Assembly: GCF_019351405.1 (NCBI RefSeq)
Contig: NZ_JAHWZX010000005.1
Coordinates: forward strand, 171,674-235,673
DNA: 64,000 nucleotides
Direction: 5' to 3'
DNA from: Stakelama flava
GTDB taxonomy: Bacteria > Pseudomonadota > Alphaproteobacteria > Sphingomonadales > Sphingomonadaceae
Positions 44,241 to 53,564 of the stretch are shown here, piece by piece; the stretch's first letter is position 1; each line of letters begins with the position of its first letter. The translations under genes were made by a program, and so were the position numbers. The notes beneath the pieces were generated by a model. The model ran no database searches. It had not been told where the DNA came from and saw only the letters and a list, made by a program, of their open reading frames with translations.

Positions 44241-45482
44241 TCAGGCTGTTTTAGCCGTCTGTTCAGCAGGAATTGGACGTGGATCGAGCATCCACGGGGA
44301 CAATTCGCTCACGCCGGTGTCGAGCCTCGCGAGAATTGCCGCAACCGCGCCGAGGCGAGGCGCTTCCTCGATCACCTGAGCGATACAGAACCGAGGTGAT
44401 TCGCCGACAGCGCGCAGGTTGATGATTTCAGGCGCCGAACGCAGACCTTCGAGCAGCGGCTCGCCAGCGAGCGCGAGAGGTCCGCCGATAGCAATCACGC
44501 TTGGCGCCAGGATCCTAACAACTGTCGCGAGCGCCTTACCGATATGTTGTCCCGCTTCGAACACCACGCGCTGACAAGCGGCATCTCCTCGCTGTGCACT
44601 CATGACCACCTCGCGCAACGAGCTGCGAGGATGCTGGGAATTGCGCAGCGCCGCCAGAATGGCATGTTCCGTAGCGAAACTGGTGAGACAACCCCGGCTA
44701 CCGCAGAAGCATAGTTCGCCCGTCTCCTCGATAATCATGTGCCCGATTTCGCCTGCGAGACCGGTACCGCCTCGGTAGATTCGACCCCCTAGCACAAGTC
44801 CGCCACCCACGCCGCTTCCACAAATGATGTGAAGAAATTCTTCGCTTCCGTGTCCAGTGCCCCACGTCCACTCGGCGAGAGCGGCGAGGTTCGCATCGTT
44901 TTCAACCACCAGTGGAACGCGCAGTGATCTCGCTAGCTGCTTCTGGATGTCGACCCCCTTCCATTCGGGAAGCCGCTGCCAGGCCCATGGCGCGATTGCG
45001 CCAGTAGAACGTTCTATCGGTCCCTCGATTGCGATGGCAACGCCTTCAACCTTCGCTCGATGGGTAGCCGACGCGTCCATCAATCTTCTGGCCATATCCA
45101 GTACCATGGGAGGAGAACTCGGCTCCTCAGCCCAGCATGCGATTTCGCTGTTGTGAAGGTCGAAGCGCATTTGGCCCTCGAAGTCGAACAAACTGCTGCG
45201 GACGCAGCGTTCCTCAACTTTGACTACGATGACGGCACCACGATTGGAGGCGAGTGCGACCAGCGCTTCGCGGCCGTTTTTCCAATGGAATTCGACCACG
45301 CCGCGATCGCGCAACATCTTGATAATGTTGTTCACAGTTGCGCGTGAAAGCGCCGTAGCCCGCGCCATGTCGGCCTGCGAAATCGGCCCTTGCGCGCGCA
45401 GGAGTTCGAGTACCCGCTGCACGTTGATTGTACGATCAGACCGACCTTTCCCTTTTCGGGCAGCATTCAAAGAAACAACCAT
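44241..45482 (-). CDS. ROK-family transcriptional repressor
   Basis: A 413-residue ROK protein. An N-terminal winged helix (RTINVQRVLELLRAQGPISQ, ADMARATALSRATVNNIIKM) is joined to a sugar-kinase-like domain with VENDANLAALAEW, GSGVGGGLVLGGRIYRGGTG and the zinc motif GELCFCGSRGCL. Members such as NagC, Mlc and XylR sense sugars or sugar phosphates. It is divergent from the TonB receptor at the head of the C-glycoside operon, so it is the best candidate for its regulator; a sugar ligand would fit. It runs convergently towards the lactonase gene with only nine bases between. Confidence 0.9.
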   Translation of the reverse strand: MVVSLNAARKGKGRSDRTINVQRVLELLRAQGPISQADMARATALSRATVNNIIKMLRDRGVVEFHWKNGREALVALASNRGAVIVVKVEERCVRSSLFDFEGQMRFDLHNSEIACWAEEPSSPPMVLDMARRLMDASATHRAKVEGVAIAIEGPIERSTGAIAPWAWQRLPEWKGVDIQKQLARSLRVPLVVENDANLAALAEWTWGTGHGSEEFLHIICGSGVGGGLVLGGRIYRGGTGLAGEIGHMIIEETGELCFCGSRGCLTSFATEHAILAALRNSQHPRSSLREVVMSAQRGDAACQRVVFEAGQHIGKALATVVRILAPSVIAIGGPLALAGEPLLEGLRSAPEIINLRAVGESPRFCIAQVIEEAPRLGAVAAILARLDTGVSELSPWMLDPRPIPAEQTAKTA

Positions 45483-45641
45483 TCACTTTTTGTACGTTTT
45501 TCATCCAAACAGTCAATGCATCTTTCGAGGTGTTGCGACCATGTCACATCAAATTCGGGCTATGACTCGTGTCATCCAACAATCTATTCTGACACCTTTT
45601 TGCAGGAAAAATGCCTCAAGCGCACCGATAGTACATAAAAC

Positions 45642-45679
45642 GAACAATAATGTTCTTGTGAATCGAAACAATAAACATT
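45642..45679. promoter_or_regulatory. Candidate ROK operator region
   Basis: An AT-rich block between the ROK and TonB receptor genes holds GAACAATAATGTTC (45642-45655, arms GAACA/TGTTC) and the similar GAAACAATAAACATT (45665-45679), 23 bases apart. Paired AT-rich half-sites near the promoter are typical for ROK repressors. No experimental support can be read from the sequence. Confidence 0.35.
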
Positions 45680-45760
45680 TATCCAAGCGGATGACCGCGC
45701 GAAGCCGCATAACGGCACGTTGCAGGGTCCAAAGTCACAGAACGTACTTCGGGAGGATGT

Positions 45761-48001
45761 ATGAAGGTTGCTCGCACAGCGGCATCGGCCGTGGTAATTA
45801 CCATTGCGCTGATCCAGACCACCCCAGCGTTCGCGCAGGACGCCAAAGCGCCTGCTGCCACTGACGCTGCCACCAAGGACCAGTCCTCCCCCCCGGAGGC
45901 CGCCGATGTTTCGAGCGACGAGATCGTTGTCACTGCTTTGCGGCGTGATACCACGCTTGAGCGTACTCCAGTTGCGATTTCGGCTGTCTCCGGCGCGCAA
46001 CTCCTGTCGCAAGGTGTGACCCAGGCGAGCGATCTCACTAACGTATTGCCGAACGTCGAGAATTCGGTCGCGGGCTTTGCGATACGTGGTGTCTCAAGCT
46101 CGGATTTTCTTCCCAAAGGTGATCCTGCGACCGCATTCAATCTCAATGGCGTATATATCGCTCGTCCGGCCGAACAGCAGCTGGCGATGTTTGATGTTGA
46201 CCGAGTGGAAGTGTTGCGGGGGCCGCAGGGAACGCTTTACGGTCGCAATGCCACGGCTGGTGTGATCAACGTGATTACCACGCCGCCTTCGAAAACGTTC
46301 GGGGGAAAGCTCTCCGCAGAATACGGAAATTACAATACAGTGCGCCTAAACGGTGCCGTAAACGCACCTCTGACCGACAATCTGGCGCTGCGCATTGCCG
46401 GCACGTACAACAACCATGATGGCTACACGAAAACCCGTGATGGAACGCGGGCGGTCGACGATCAGAATAATTTTGGCTTTCGCGGCAGCCTGCGCTGGGA
46501 CATCGCGCCAGGAACCGATCTGCTGGTTATCGCCGATTATAGCAAGATCGACGAGGCGGGGCCGGCGTTCATCGCCTCAGATCGAGCTCTGGCACAGAAT
46601 GACGACCATTCGCTCCGCTATGCGCTCCCCGGCTTGGACAATTACTACAAGTTGGAGGCGGGCGGCATCTCAGCGGAACTTAATTCCGATCTGGGCTTTG
46701 CCACGCTCACCTATATCGGGTCGTATCGGAAATCGGACCTCGACGTCCTGAGCTCACGCAACGACATCACTTCTACAGGCCAGGGCGACCGAGCCTACAG
46801 CTTGCACAAGCATAGCCAGGTCACGCAGGAACTGCGCCTTGCTTCGACGGGGTCGGGTCCGCTGCAATGGGTCGCTGGGCTTTACTATTTCCACGAGTAT
46901 GAACCCTATACCGATTACCTGAACTTTTGCTGCGGCTTCACGGCCACCATCGGCTACAACATGGTGAGCAAGGCTGACACATATGCCGGCTTTGCGAATG
47001 CTACCTACTCAGTCCTGCCCGGCCTGCGCTTCACCGGTGGCTTGCGGCTTACTCGGGACAAAAAGTCGCGCATCGGCAAGACGGTGTTCGTGCCCTCGGC
47101 TCTCGGCGGCGGTTTGCCGTATAATGAACTGCCCGCAGTCGATAACATGTCGATCTTCGAGGGCCAGCCGGTGAACAACATCGCATATTATCCCGGTGGT
47201 GACGCCCCGGCCAACAAACTGACGTGGAAGGCCCAGATTGAGGGTGACTTGACCGATGATGTCGTGGCCTATGCCAAGGTTGAGACCGGATACAAGGCCG
47301 GCGGCTTCAATGATGGCACCGCCGATTCCACGAGCGCCGGCGCGCCCTTCGTATACCAGCCCGAACTCATCACTGACTATGAGGCGGGCGTGAAAGGGAG
47401 AGTTTTCGATCAAGCTCTCTATTTCGCGTTCAACATCTTCCACTACGATTACAAGAATCATCAAGTTAGTGCGGTTTCGCCCAGCGGTGGCGCGACAACC
47501 TTTAACGCCCCGGCCGCAATTACAGGTGCCGAACTTGAGGGCTCTCTGCGTATCGCCTCGACGACTCACGTGGATTACAGCGCATCGATCCTGCATACCG
47601 AGTACGGTAATTTTGTCCCAGGCACCTTGGTCGGTGACGACACCAATTTCAAAGGACAGGCGCTGGACTTTTCGCCGAAGTTCAATGGACGGATAGCGCT
47701 TAAACAGGATTTTCCGCTCTCCAACGGCGGTCGCATCACGGGGCAGGCGTCGCTCAAATATTCCAGTTCGTATCTGGTGACGGACTATATTCCTTCAGGC
47801 GGTTCGATCGTGCGCTATCGTCAAGACAGTTACACCCGTACCGATCTCTCACTAGGCTATTACGCCCCCGGGGACGACTGGTACATACAAGGCTACGCCG
47901 AAAACCTGGAAAACACGCGCCGCCTCGGAATCGTGGAAATCGGGGGCTTCACCCTGACCGACCCGTTCCAGTTCGGAGTTCGGGTAGGCTACAACTTTTG
48001 A
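45761..48001 (+). CDS. TonB-dependent outer-membrane receptor (C-glycoside operon)
   Basis: A 746-residue outer-membrane transporter. The signal peptide (MKVARTAASAVVITIALIQT, cleavage near AFAQD) precedes a TonB-box-like DEIVVTALRRD, a plug domain (about 55-175, with VEVLRGPQGTLYGRNATAGV) and a 22-strand barrel ending in FGVRVGYNF. It heads the sugar-aromatic operon and is transcribed away from the ROK repressor. Its cargo is probably a glycosylated aromatic compound too large or polar for porins. Confidence 0.92.
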   Translation: MKVARTAASAVVITIALIQTTPAFAQDAKAPAATDAATKDQSSPPEAADVSSDEIVVTALRRDTTLERTPVAISAVSGAQLLSQGVTQASDLTNVLPNVENSVAGFAIRGVSSSDFLPKGDPATAFNLNGVYIARPAEQQLAMFDVDRVEVLRGPQGTLYGRNATAGVINVITTPPSKTFGGKLSAEYGNYNTVRLNGAVNAPLTDNLALRIAGTYNNHDGYTKTRDGTRAVDDQNNFGFRGSLRWDIAPGTDLLVIADYSKIDEAGPAFIASDRALAQNDDHSLRYALPGLDNYYKLEAGGISAELNSDLGFATLTYIGSYRKSDLDVLSSRNDITSTGQGDRAYSLHKHSQVTQELRLASTGSGPLQWVAGLYYFHEYEPYTDYLNFCCGFTATIGYNMVSKADTYAGFANATYSVLPGLRFTGGLRLTRDKKSRIGKTVFVPSALGGGLPYNELPAVDNMSIFEGQPVNNIAYYPGGDAPANKLTWKAQIEGDLTDDVVAYAKVETGYKAGGFNDGTADSTSAGAPFVYQPELITDYEAGVKGRVFDQALYFAFNIFHYDYKNHQVSAVSPSGGATTFNAPAAITGAELEGSLRIASTTHVDYSASILHTEYGNFVPGTLVGDDTNFKGQALDFSPKFNGRIALKQDFPLSNGGRITGQASLKYSSSYLVTDYIPSGGSIVRYRQDSYTRTDLSLGYYAPGDDWYIQGYAENLENTRRLGIVEIGGFTLTDPFQFGVRVGYNF

Positions 48002-48037
48002 TTTCTCTGAACCGAAATGCCTGCTCCGGCCGCGGAA

Positions 48038-48060
48038 GCTGTCGCCTCATCGGCGACAGC
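48038..48060 (+). terminator. Hairpin between the TonB receptor and flavoprotein genes
   Basis: GCTGTCGCC and GGCGACAGC form a perfect nine-base-pair stem with a TCATC loop, 36 bases after the receptor stop. No T-tract follows. It may attenuate or stabilise the transcript so that the receptor is expressed above the downstream enzymes. Confidence 0.4.
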
Positions 48061-48119
48061 GGGCGCGGGACAGGCCCTTCTGCGCGCGATGCGTGGGTTT
48101 TCAACGCCGGCAGGCGTAC

Positions 48120-49787
48120 GTGAGTGACATGAAAAACAGCTACGATGCCATTGTGGTAGGCTCCGGGGCTTCCGGAAGTTTCGCGGTAAAGGAGTTGACC
48201 GAGCGCGGACTCGACGTTCTCCTGCTTGAGGCGGGACGTCCGATCAGTGACGCCGACTTTCCTGAAAATAAGTCCGGTCCGAAAGAAAAAGGCATCCAGC
48301 TTAGCGACCGATTGCGCGCTGCGCTCACTGGCCAGCCTATTCAGTCCAAAGTGGCTCTCTACGGCGCTCAGCAGCGGCATCTGTTCGTCGATGATCGCGA
48401 GCATCCATACAGCACGCCCAAGGATGCCCCATTCCTTTGGATAAGAGGAAAACAGCTTGGGGGCAGGCTGCACACCTTTGGTCGTGTTCTATTACGCTGG
48501 TCGGATTATGACTTCAAAGCCGCGAGCCGTGATGGACATGGCCAAGACTGGCCAATCGGTTATTCCGATCTCGAGCCCTGGTACGAAAGAGTTGAGAAAC
48601 TCCTCCAAATCCGAGGATGTCCCGAGGGGATTCCCAATCTGCCAGACAGTCGTTTCGCCGGCCCATCCAAGCTCTCCGCCGCAGAGCGCGACTTCAAGAC
48701 CGAGACCGAGCAGCGCTGGCCGTCGCGCAAAGCGATTTCGTGGCGATATATGCCGCCCAACATCCGCCGAGTGCCACAACCCATTCTCGATGCGCAAGAA
48801 ACCGGCCGTTTAACGATACGCGCGGACGCGGTCGTCCGACGCGTTTTGACCGACCCAGAGTCAGGGCTCGCGACCGGTGTGGAATTCGCCGACCGCAGGT
48901 CGAAGGAGATACACATCGCTCATGCCGGATTGGTGATGCTGTGCGCTTCGCCGATCGAGTCAGTTCGCCTAATGCTCAACTCTGCGGGAGGACGACATCC
49001 TGCAGGTCTCGGCAATGCCTCAGGCAACCTCGGCCGCTATTTTCTCGACCAGACCATCTCAATGATCGCGGGCACCGTTCCGGGCCGCACCGGTAATGAA
49101 ATCGAAGATAGCGTTCCGCCAGATCCGTTCTATGGCGTTTCCGGAGGCGTGTTCATCCCGCGCTTCGCTAATCTTGATAGCGTAACCGACAACCGCTTTT
49201 TACGCGGCTATGGGTATCAAGGGACGATTGGGCGTCTTTACTCGCCGCCTGATGCGCCAGCCAAGTTTGCCATCATGGGGTTTGGCGAAGTCCTTCCAAA
49301 CGCCGACAATCGTGTCTCCTTGCATCACTCGCGTAAAGACCGCTGGGGCGTTCCAATTCCGCACATCGAAATTCGGATGCGCGAGAACGAGAATGCGATG
49401 GCGCGCGCACAAGCGGAGTCGATCTACGAGATGTGCGCTAACGCCGGTCTCGAGACCGAATGGGTAGCAACCTATCTTGGACTCGAAGAACATGGGCGCG
49501 GCGCGTTTCCTGACGCAAACTGGTTTAGCCGCATGCTCTTCCGGCTGAACTATCGCCGTTCAATGGCTCTTGGCGCGTGCATTCACGAGTCGGGAGGCGC
49601 ACGCATGGGGACGAATCCAGCAAATTCGGTGCTTGATCCCCATAACCGCGTTTGGGGAGCGTCCAATGTCTATGTGACAGACGCAAGCGCCTTTGCGAGC
49701 GGCGGGTGTGCGGGCACCACGCTGACGGTAATGGCGCTGAGTTCTCGTGCTGCTGCCCACGCCGCAGAACAGCTTGGCCGCGTATGA
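48120..49787 (+). CDS. GMC-family FAD oxidoreductase (candidate C-glycoside 3-oxidase, CarA-like)
   Basis: A 555-residue flavoprotein: YDAIVVGSGASGSFAVKELT binds FAD, and the C-terminal block HESGGARMG (catalytic-type His489), DPHNRVWGASNVYVTDASAF follows the pattern of GMC and pyranose-oxidase-related enzymes. CarA-type enzymes oxidise the sugar of C-glycosides at C3 so that the C-C bond becomes labile; the deglycosidase subunits are encoded downstream. The usual N-P-T-L-T motif reads G-T-T-L-T here (Gly532 in place of the catalytic Asn), so chemistry may differ. Start: GTG 48120 gives MSDMKNSYD; ATG 48129 is possible. No signal peptide is visible. Confidence 0.8.
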   Translation: MSDMKNSYDAIVVGSGASGSFAVKELTERGLDVLLLEAGRPISDADFPENKSGPKEKGIQLSDRLRAALTGQPIQSKVALYGAQQRHLFVDDREHPYSTPKDAPFLWIRGKQLGGRLHTFGRVLLRWSDYDFKAASRDGHGQDWPIGYSDLEPWYERVEKLLQIRGCPEGIPNLPDSRFAGPSKLSAAERDFKTETEQRWPSRKAISWRYMPPNIRRVPQPILDAQETGRLTIRADAVVRRVLTDPESGLATGVEFADRRSKEIHIAHAGLVMLCASPIESVRLMLNSAGGRHPAGLGNASGNLGRYFLDQTISMIAGTVPGRTGNEIEDSVPPDPFYGVSGGVFIPRFANLDSVTDNRFLRGYGYQGTIGRLYSPPDAPAKFAIMGFGEVLPNADNRVSLHHSRKDRWGVPIPHIEIRMRENENAMARAQAESIYEMCANAGLETEWVATYLGLEEHGRGAFPDANWFSRMLFRLNYRRSMALGACIHESGGARMGTNPANSVLDPHNRVWGASNVYVTDASAFASGGCAGTTLTVMALSSRAAAHAAEQLGRV

Positions 49788-49885
49788 AAACGCTTAGAAA
49801 CCCAATGATTTCGATCGGGTCGGAAAGCCAAGTGCGCCTGCCAGTTATAGAAGGCCGGGCGCCTGCGCAAACGGAGTGGTCCTAG

Positions 49886-51169
49886 ATGCAAGGTCCCGCA
49901 GTTATAGGTAACGTAGCTCTAAAACGACCTGCTACGGGTTGGGCGTTGCCGGTCCGCCTCAGTGCAATGATGCTGCTCGAACTGATGGTGTTCGGGGCGT
50001 GGCTGCCCACCCTGGGCTTGGTTCTCGCCTCGCATGGCGCTGCGTCAATTATTGGAAACGCCTATTTGCTTAGCGCAGTGGCTGCGATCGTTTCGCCGCT
50101 GTTTATGGGCGCAGTGGGCGATCGGTTCATCGCTCCGAGAAACTTGCTCGCGATCCTCCATGTCGCGGGCGCGGTGGTGATCGCCTCCGTGCCTACGGTG
50201 CTTGCAGCGGGAAACCTCTATCTCACGCTTGCTCTCTTGTTCGTTTACATGGCCTTGTTTCAGCCGACGCTAGGGCTCGCTAATTCGATTGCGCTGACGC
50301 TTCTTGGAGAGAATGCTCGCCTGTTCCCGTATGTGCGGGTGTTCGGGACAATTGGGTGGGTAACCGCTGGTCTTGGGGTGGGCACCCTCGGTTTTTCAGC
50401 TTCCGCGGGAGTATTTTATTTTGCCGCAGGAGCAGGCGTACTCCTTGCCGTCTACGCATTGACCATTCCGTACACTCCGCCGCCGTCGGCGGGTGCGAAG
50501 CTCGCTCTTGGCGACGCAATTGGCATCGACGCGCTCGTGCTGTTTCGTGACAGGCGTTTCGCGGTGCTGATGATCTGCATTCTGATGACCGCAATTTCAC
50601 TGGGGTTCTACAATGCCTATGCCTCGCCGTACTTGGCAGCGCTCGGCATCGAGAACGTCGCAGGCCTTTTGGCGATCGGACAAATTTCCGAGGTCATCTT
50701 CATCATTACTATCCCATTCGCGCTGAGCCGGATCGGCATGAAATGGGCGTTGGCACTCGGAATGGCAACCTGGAGCGTGCGCTTCCTCCTCTTCATTCTC
50801 GCGGGGAAGGGCGTCCTCGGCGCGGCCATAGCCGGCGTGGCGCTACATGGCATCTGCGCTGACTATTTCATCGTTGTAGGTGCGATGTACATAGCGCGCC
50901 TGGCACCTGCGCATTTGGCGTCTCAAGCACAGAGCTGGCTCATTCTTATGATTTCCGGCTTCGGTGGGGCAATCGGTTCGGTTGCCTCGGGAGCCCTTTA
51001 CGCAGCGAAAGTAGCGCCGGCCGAAGCAATAGGTGGCCCTTCTGCATGGGCCCCCCTTTGGTCGTTCCCAGTCGGACTGGCGATCCTCACCACGCTTGTC
51101 TGGATATTTCTTTTTCCGCGCAACATGCCCGAGCAGGAGCCAGTGGAACAAACGCAAACTCAAGGATAA
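49886..51169 (+). CDS. MFS permease (nucleoside:H+ symporter-like)
   Basis: A 427-residue inner-membrane transporter with twelve hydrophobic helices, most similar in pattern to the NupG/XapB-like nucleoside/sugar symporter group (SAMMLLELMVFGAWLPTLGL, PLFMGAVGDRFIAPRNLLAI, ALFQPTLGLANSIALTLLGE). Bacterial C-glycoside clusters encode a comparable permease. It would import the glycoside, or its open form, after TonB-dependent passage. It lies between the flavoprotein gene and the DUF6379 gene; the next gene starts four bases after its stop. Confidence 0.85.
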   Translation: MQGPAVIGNVALKRPATGWALPVRLSAMMLLELMVFGAWLPTLGLVLASHGAASIIGNAYLLSAVAAIVSPLFMGAVGDRFIAPRNLLAILHVAGAVVIASVPTVLAAGNLYLTLALLFVYMALFQPTLGLANSIALTLLGENARLFPYVRVFGTIGWVTAGLGVGTLGFSASAGVFYFAAGAGVLLAVYALTIPYTPPPSAGAKLALGDAIGIDALVLFRDRRFAVLMICILMTAISLGFYNAYASPYLAALGIENVAGLLAIGQISEVIFIITIPFALSRIGMKWALALGMATWSVRFLLFILAGKGVLGAAIAGVALHGICADYFIVVGAMYIARLAPAHLASQAQSWLILMISGFGGAIGSVASGALYAAKVAPAEAIGGPSAWAPLWSFPVGLAILTTLVWIFLFPRNMPEQEPVEQTQTQG

Positions 51170-51172
51170 CAC

Positions 51173-51640
51173 ATGTTCGACAATTACCTCATTCGGGCCG
51201 ACAGCCTCCGTAACGAGGTTGTGGACGGTACCGTCGTCGGCTTCAAAATGGCAGTGCGCATCGCAAACTACCGAGGCGTTTTTCTGTCGCTTCATACGGG
51301 CTACTTCCTCGAGGTTGATGGGGTGACCTATCCCCGCGAAGCGCAGAGTTTCGAGATCAACGGCAAACCCCCGCGCACATTCGAGGAAATAAAGAGTGCA
51401 GTGTGGGAACACTGGGATTTCGATGACGAAGCGATTCTGCACGTCGCTTGCCCTGGAGGTCTGGCGCCGGGCGAGCATACCGTGCGCTTTCAACAATGTG
51501 TCATCGCGGCTTACGGCTATCTTCCCACCGATAAGGTATGGGTCGAGACACCGCCCGAGCTGGGCACCGGGGCGGGTTCTGACAAAACGCCAAATGTCGT
51601 CAGTTACGTCCTGACCCTTGATGAAAAGCAGGACGTCTGA
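51173..51640 (+). CDS. C-glycoside deglycosidase beta subunit (DUF6379)
   Basis: A 155-residue protein of the DUF6379 family, the small beta subunit of C-deglycosidases (DgpB/CarC type). Family features seen: MFDNYLIRADSLRNEVVDG, GFKMAVRIANYRGVFLSLHT, a FLEVDGVTYPREAQSFEING strand pair, WDFDDEAILHVACPGGLAPG and a closing VVSYVLTLDEKQDV. The beta subunit packs on the TIM-barrel alpha subunit and completes the site that breaks the glycosidic C-C bond of the 3-keto intermediate. The alpha partner is at 52425, separated by a glutathione S-transferase gene. AAGGATAACAC precedes the ATG. Confidence 0.85.
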   Translation: MFDNYLIRADSLRNEVVDGTVVGFKMAVRIANYRGVFLSLHTGYFLEVDGVTYPREAQSFEINGKPPRTFEEIKSAVWEHWDFDDEAILHVACPGGLAPGEHTVRFQQCVIAAYGYLPTDKVWVETPPELGTGAGSDKTPNVVSYVLTLDEKQDV

Positions 51641-51697
51641 GGTGTTCGGCGTCGCCGCCAGTGTTTCCATTACGTCCTTGGCAAGGAGGCTCTGACA

Positions 51698-52366
51698 TTG
51701 TCTGATATACTTCTCATCCATGCTCCCGGCGCTTGTTCACGCGTGACAATAACGGCACTCGAAGAGATCGGCCTCGAATTCGAAACGCTGCCCCTCAGTG
51801 AATTTCGCAAGTTCGACAGCAGCGACCAGCGAAGGTTCAATCCAACGGGAAAGGTGCCTGCATTGCGGATCGGAGAGCGCCTGCTCATGGAAAACGCAGC
51901 CATCCTGTTTCACCTGCATCGAAAATTTCCAGAGGCGGGTCTGCTTCCGGCTGAGGCAGACGAGTTTGGCTGCAACGCTGGGCTGCAGGATCTCATTTGG
52001 TGTGCCGCTTCGTTGCACCCTTTAACGCGTATGCTGCGCGCGCCGTATCGCTATGTGGACAATGACGACGAGGACAGCGTTCGGCGCAGCGGTGTCGTTG
52101 CATACGCCCCCGTTCTCGAAGCGATTTCAGCGAGACTTGAGCTTGGACGGTTTTGGTACGGCTCTGCCTGGTCCATCGTCGACACCTATCTTTTCTGGAA
52201 TTACAGCACCGCGCAAAGCGGTGGGCTCGATTTGACTGATTGGCCCCTGCTCGAACGCCATGCCAGCGACGTGACCGCAAGACCGGCATTCCAAAGAGCG
52301 CGGGCGCGCGAGATAGCCGCAGTCGCCAAATACAAAATCGAGCTTCTCCCCGGGGTACAATTGTGA
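51698..52366 (+). CDS. Glutathione S-transferase-like protein inside the deglycosidase operon
   Basis: A 222-residue GST-fold protein. The thioredoxin-like N-terminal domain (ILLIHAPGACSRVTITALEE, NPTGKVPALRIGERLLMENA) contains Ser/Cys near the usual catalytic position and the cis-Pro loop; the C-terminal helical domain follows. The start is TTG with an excellent AAGGAGG eight bases upstream, so translation should be efficient. Sphingomonad GSTs of this kind act in lignin ether cleavage or ring-cleavage isomerisation. Its place between the two deglycosidase subunit genes is unusual and points to a pathway role. Confidence 0.82.
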   Translation: MSDILLIHAPGACSRVTITALEEIGLEFETLPLSEFRKFDSSDQRRFNPTGKVPALRIGERLLMENAAILFHLHRKFPEAGLLPAEADEFGCNAGLQDLIWCAASLHPLTRMLRAPYRYVDNDDEDSVRRSGVVAYAPVLEAISARLELGRFWYGSAWSIVDTYLFWNYSTAQSGGLDLTDWPLLERHASDVTARPAFQRARAREIAAVAKYKIELLPGVQL

Positions 52367-52424
52367 ACGCGCTTTCGATGACGGACGAAAGCGAAACAGC
52401 TCTTCCAAAAATTAGGTGGTCGAC

Positions 52425-53564
52425 ATGAAACTCGGCGTTTCGCTTTACAGCTATCAGCAGTCCCAGTTCTTTCGCGAACTCACGCTAGAGGATCAGATCC
52501 GCGAGGTCGGCGAGCATCTGCCCTATGCGGATGGCATCGAGATCGTCGACGAGATGAGCTTGCGCTACCCGGATCCGGGCGAGGATTTCGTATCGCGCTG
52601 GTTCATGTGGATGGAACGTTATGGAACCGTTCCCGTGACGATGGACGTCTCCTTCGACGTGCTCCAGTTTCGGGACCATGTGATGAGCTACGACGAGGTC
52701 ACCGAGCGTCTGGAGCGTGACCTGCGGCTGGCCAAGCGGTTGGGATTTTCCAATGTGCGGGTGCTTTCAACTTGCCCCATCGAGGTCTTGATCGCGGCGC
52801 TTCCGCTTGCGGAAGAGCTGGATTTGCGGCTGGGCAAGGAAGTCCATCAGCCGATGCGCCTGGAGGGGCGCCAGGTCGGCGAGATCGTCGAATATGTCGA
52901 GCGCAGCGGCACGCATCATCTCGGCATCGTTCCTGATTTTGGTATCTTTGGATTTCGACCAAGCGAAGTGCTGCTCGCCCAGTATGAACGACGCGGTGCC
53001 AGCCGGGAGGCAAGCGCTGCGTCCGTCGAGCTTTCGGCTATGCTGCAAGCGGGCACTGCCCCCTTTGCGCTTGACGACGTGTCGAACCAGACGGCCGGCA
53101 ATCTGCGTGTCGCGTGGAAAAATTTCGTTAGCCGAGGCGGGTGCGAAGCCGGACTCGCCAAGCCCTTTGCCGCCCTCAAGGCATTCGCAGAATCGCGAGT
53201 GATCGAGCCGACCGAAATCGATTATGTCGTCGTCGCCGAAGCGATCATGCAATCGAACACCTCGCTCGAAACGATGCGCGAACTCGCGAAGCACGTGATC
53301 AGTTGCCACGGGAAATTCAACAACATGTCTCCCGTCCCAAATTCCCCCGGCGAGTTCCATGATCTTGCCATCGATACCGCCGGCGCAATCGCCGCCCTCA
53401 GGGAAGGGGGCTTCGAAGGGTATGTGAATACCGAATATGAGGGACAGCGATATTCGCAGGACCGGACCCGAGCGGAGATGATGGATGAAGTAGAGCAGGT
53501 GCGCCGCCATCAAGCGATGCTGCGACGCCTGATTGGAGTAACTGCCGACGCCGGAGCGCAATAG
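52425..53564 (+). CDS. C-glycoside deglycosidase alpha subunit (TIM-barrel, DgpC/CarB-like)
   Basis: A 379-residue sugar-phosphate-isomerase-like TIM barrel. The N terminus MKLGVSLYSYQQSQF and the segment WMERYGTVPVTMDVSFDVLQ are characteristic of the C-deglycosidase alpha subunit. Metal ligands expected for a divalent cation site are present: Glu139 (KEVHQP, with His141 as candidate base), Asp171 (PDFGIF), His295 (CHGKFN) and Glu337 (NTEYEG). With the DUF6379 subunit it would cleave the C-C bond between the 3-keto sugar and the aromatic ring. Start ATG 52425 follows AGGTGGTCGAC; GTG 52416 is also in frame. Confidence 0.85.
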   Translation: MKLGVSLYSYQQSQFFRELTLEDQIREVGEHLPYADGIEIVDEMSLRYPDPGEDFVSRWFMWMERYGTVPVTMDVSFDVLQFRDHVMSYDEVTERLERDLRLAKRLGFSNVRVLSTCPIEVLIAALPLAEELDLRLGKEVHQPMRLEGRQVGEIVEYVERSGTHHLGIVPDFGIFGFRPSEVLLAQYERRGASREASAASVELSAMLQAGTAPFALDDVSNQTAGNLRVAWKNFVSRGGCEAGLAKPFAALKAFAESRVIEPTEIDYVVVAEAIMQSNTSLETMRELAKHVISCHGKFNNMSPVPNSPGEFHDLAIDTAGAIAALREGGFEGYVNTEYEGQRYSQDRTRAEMMDEVEQVRRHQAMLRRLIGVTADAGAQ

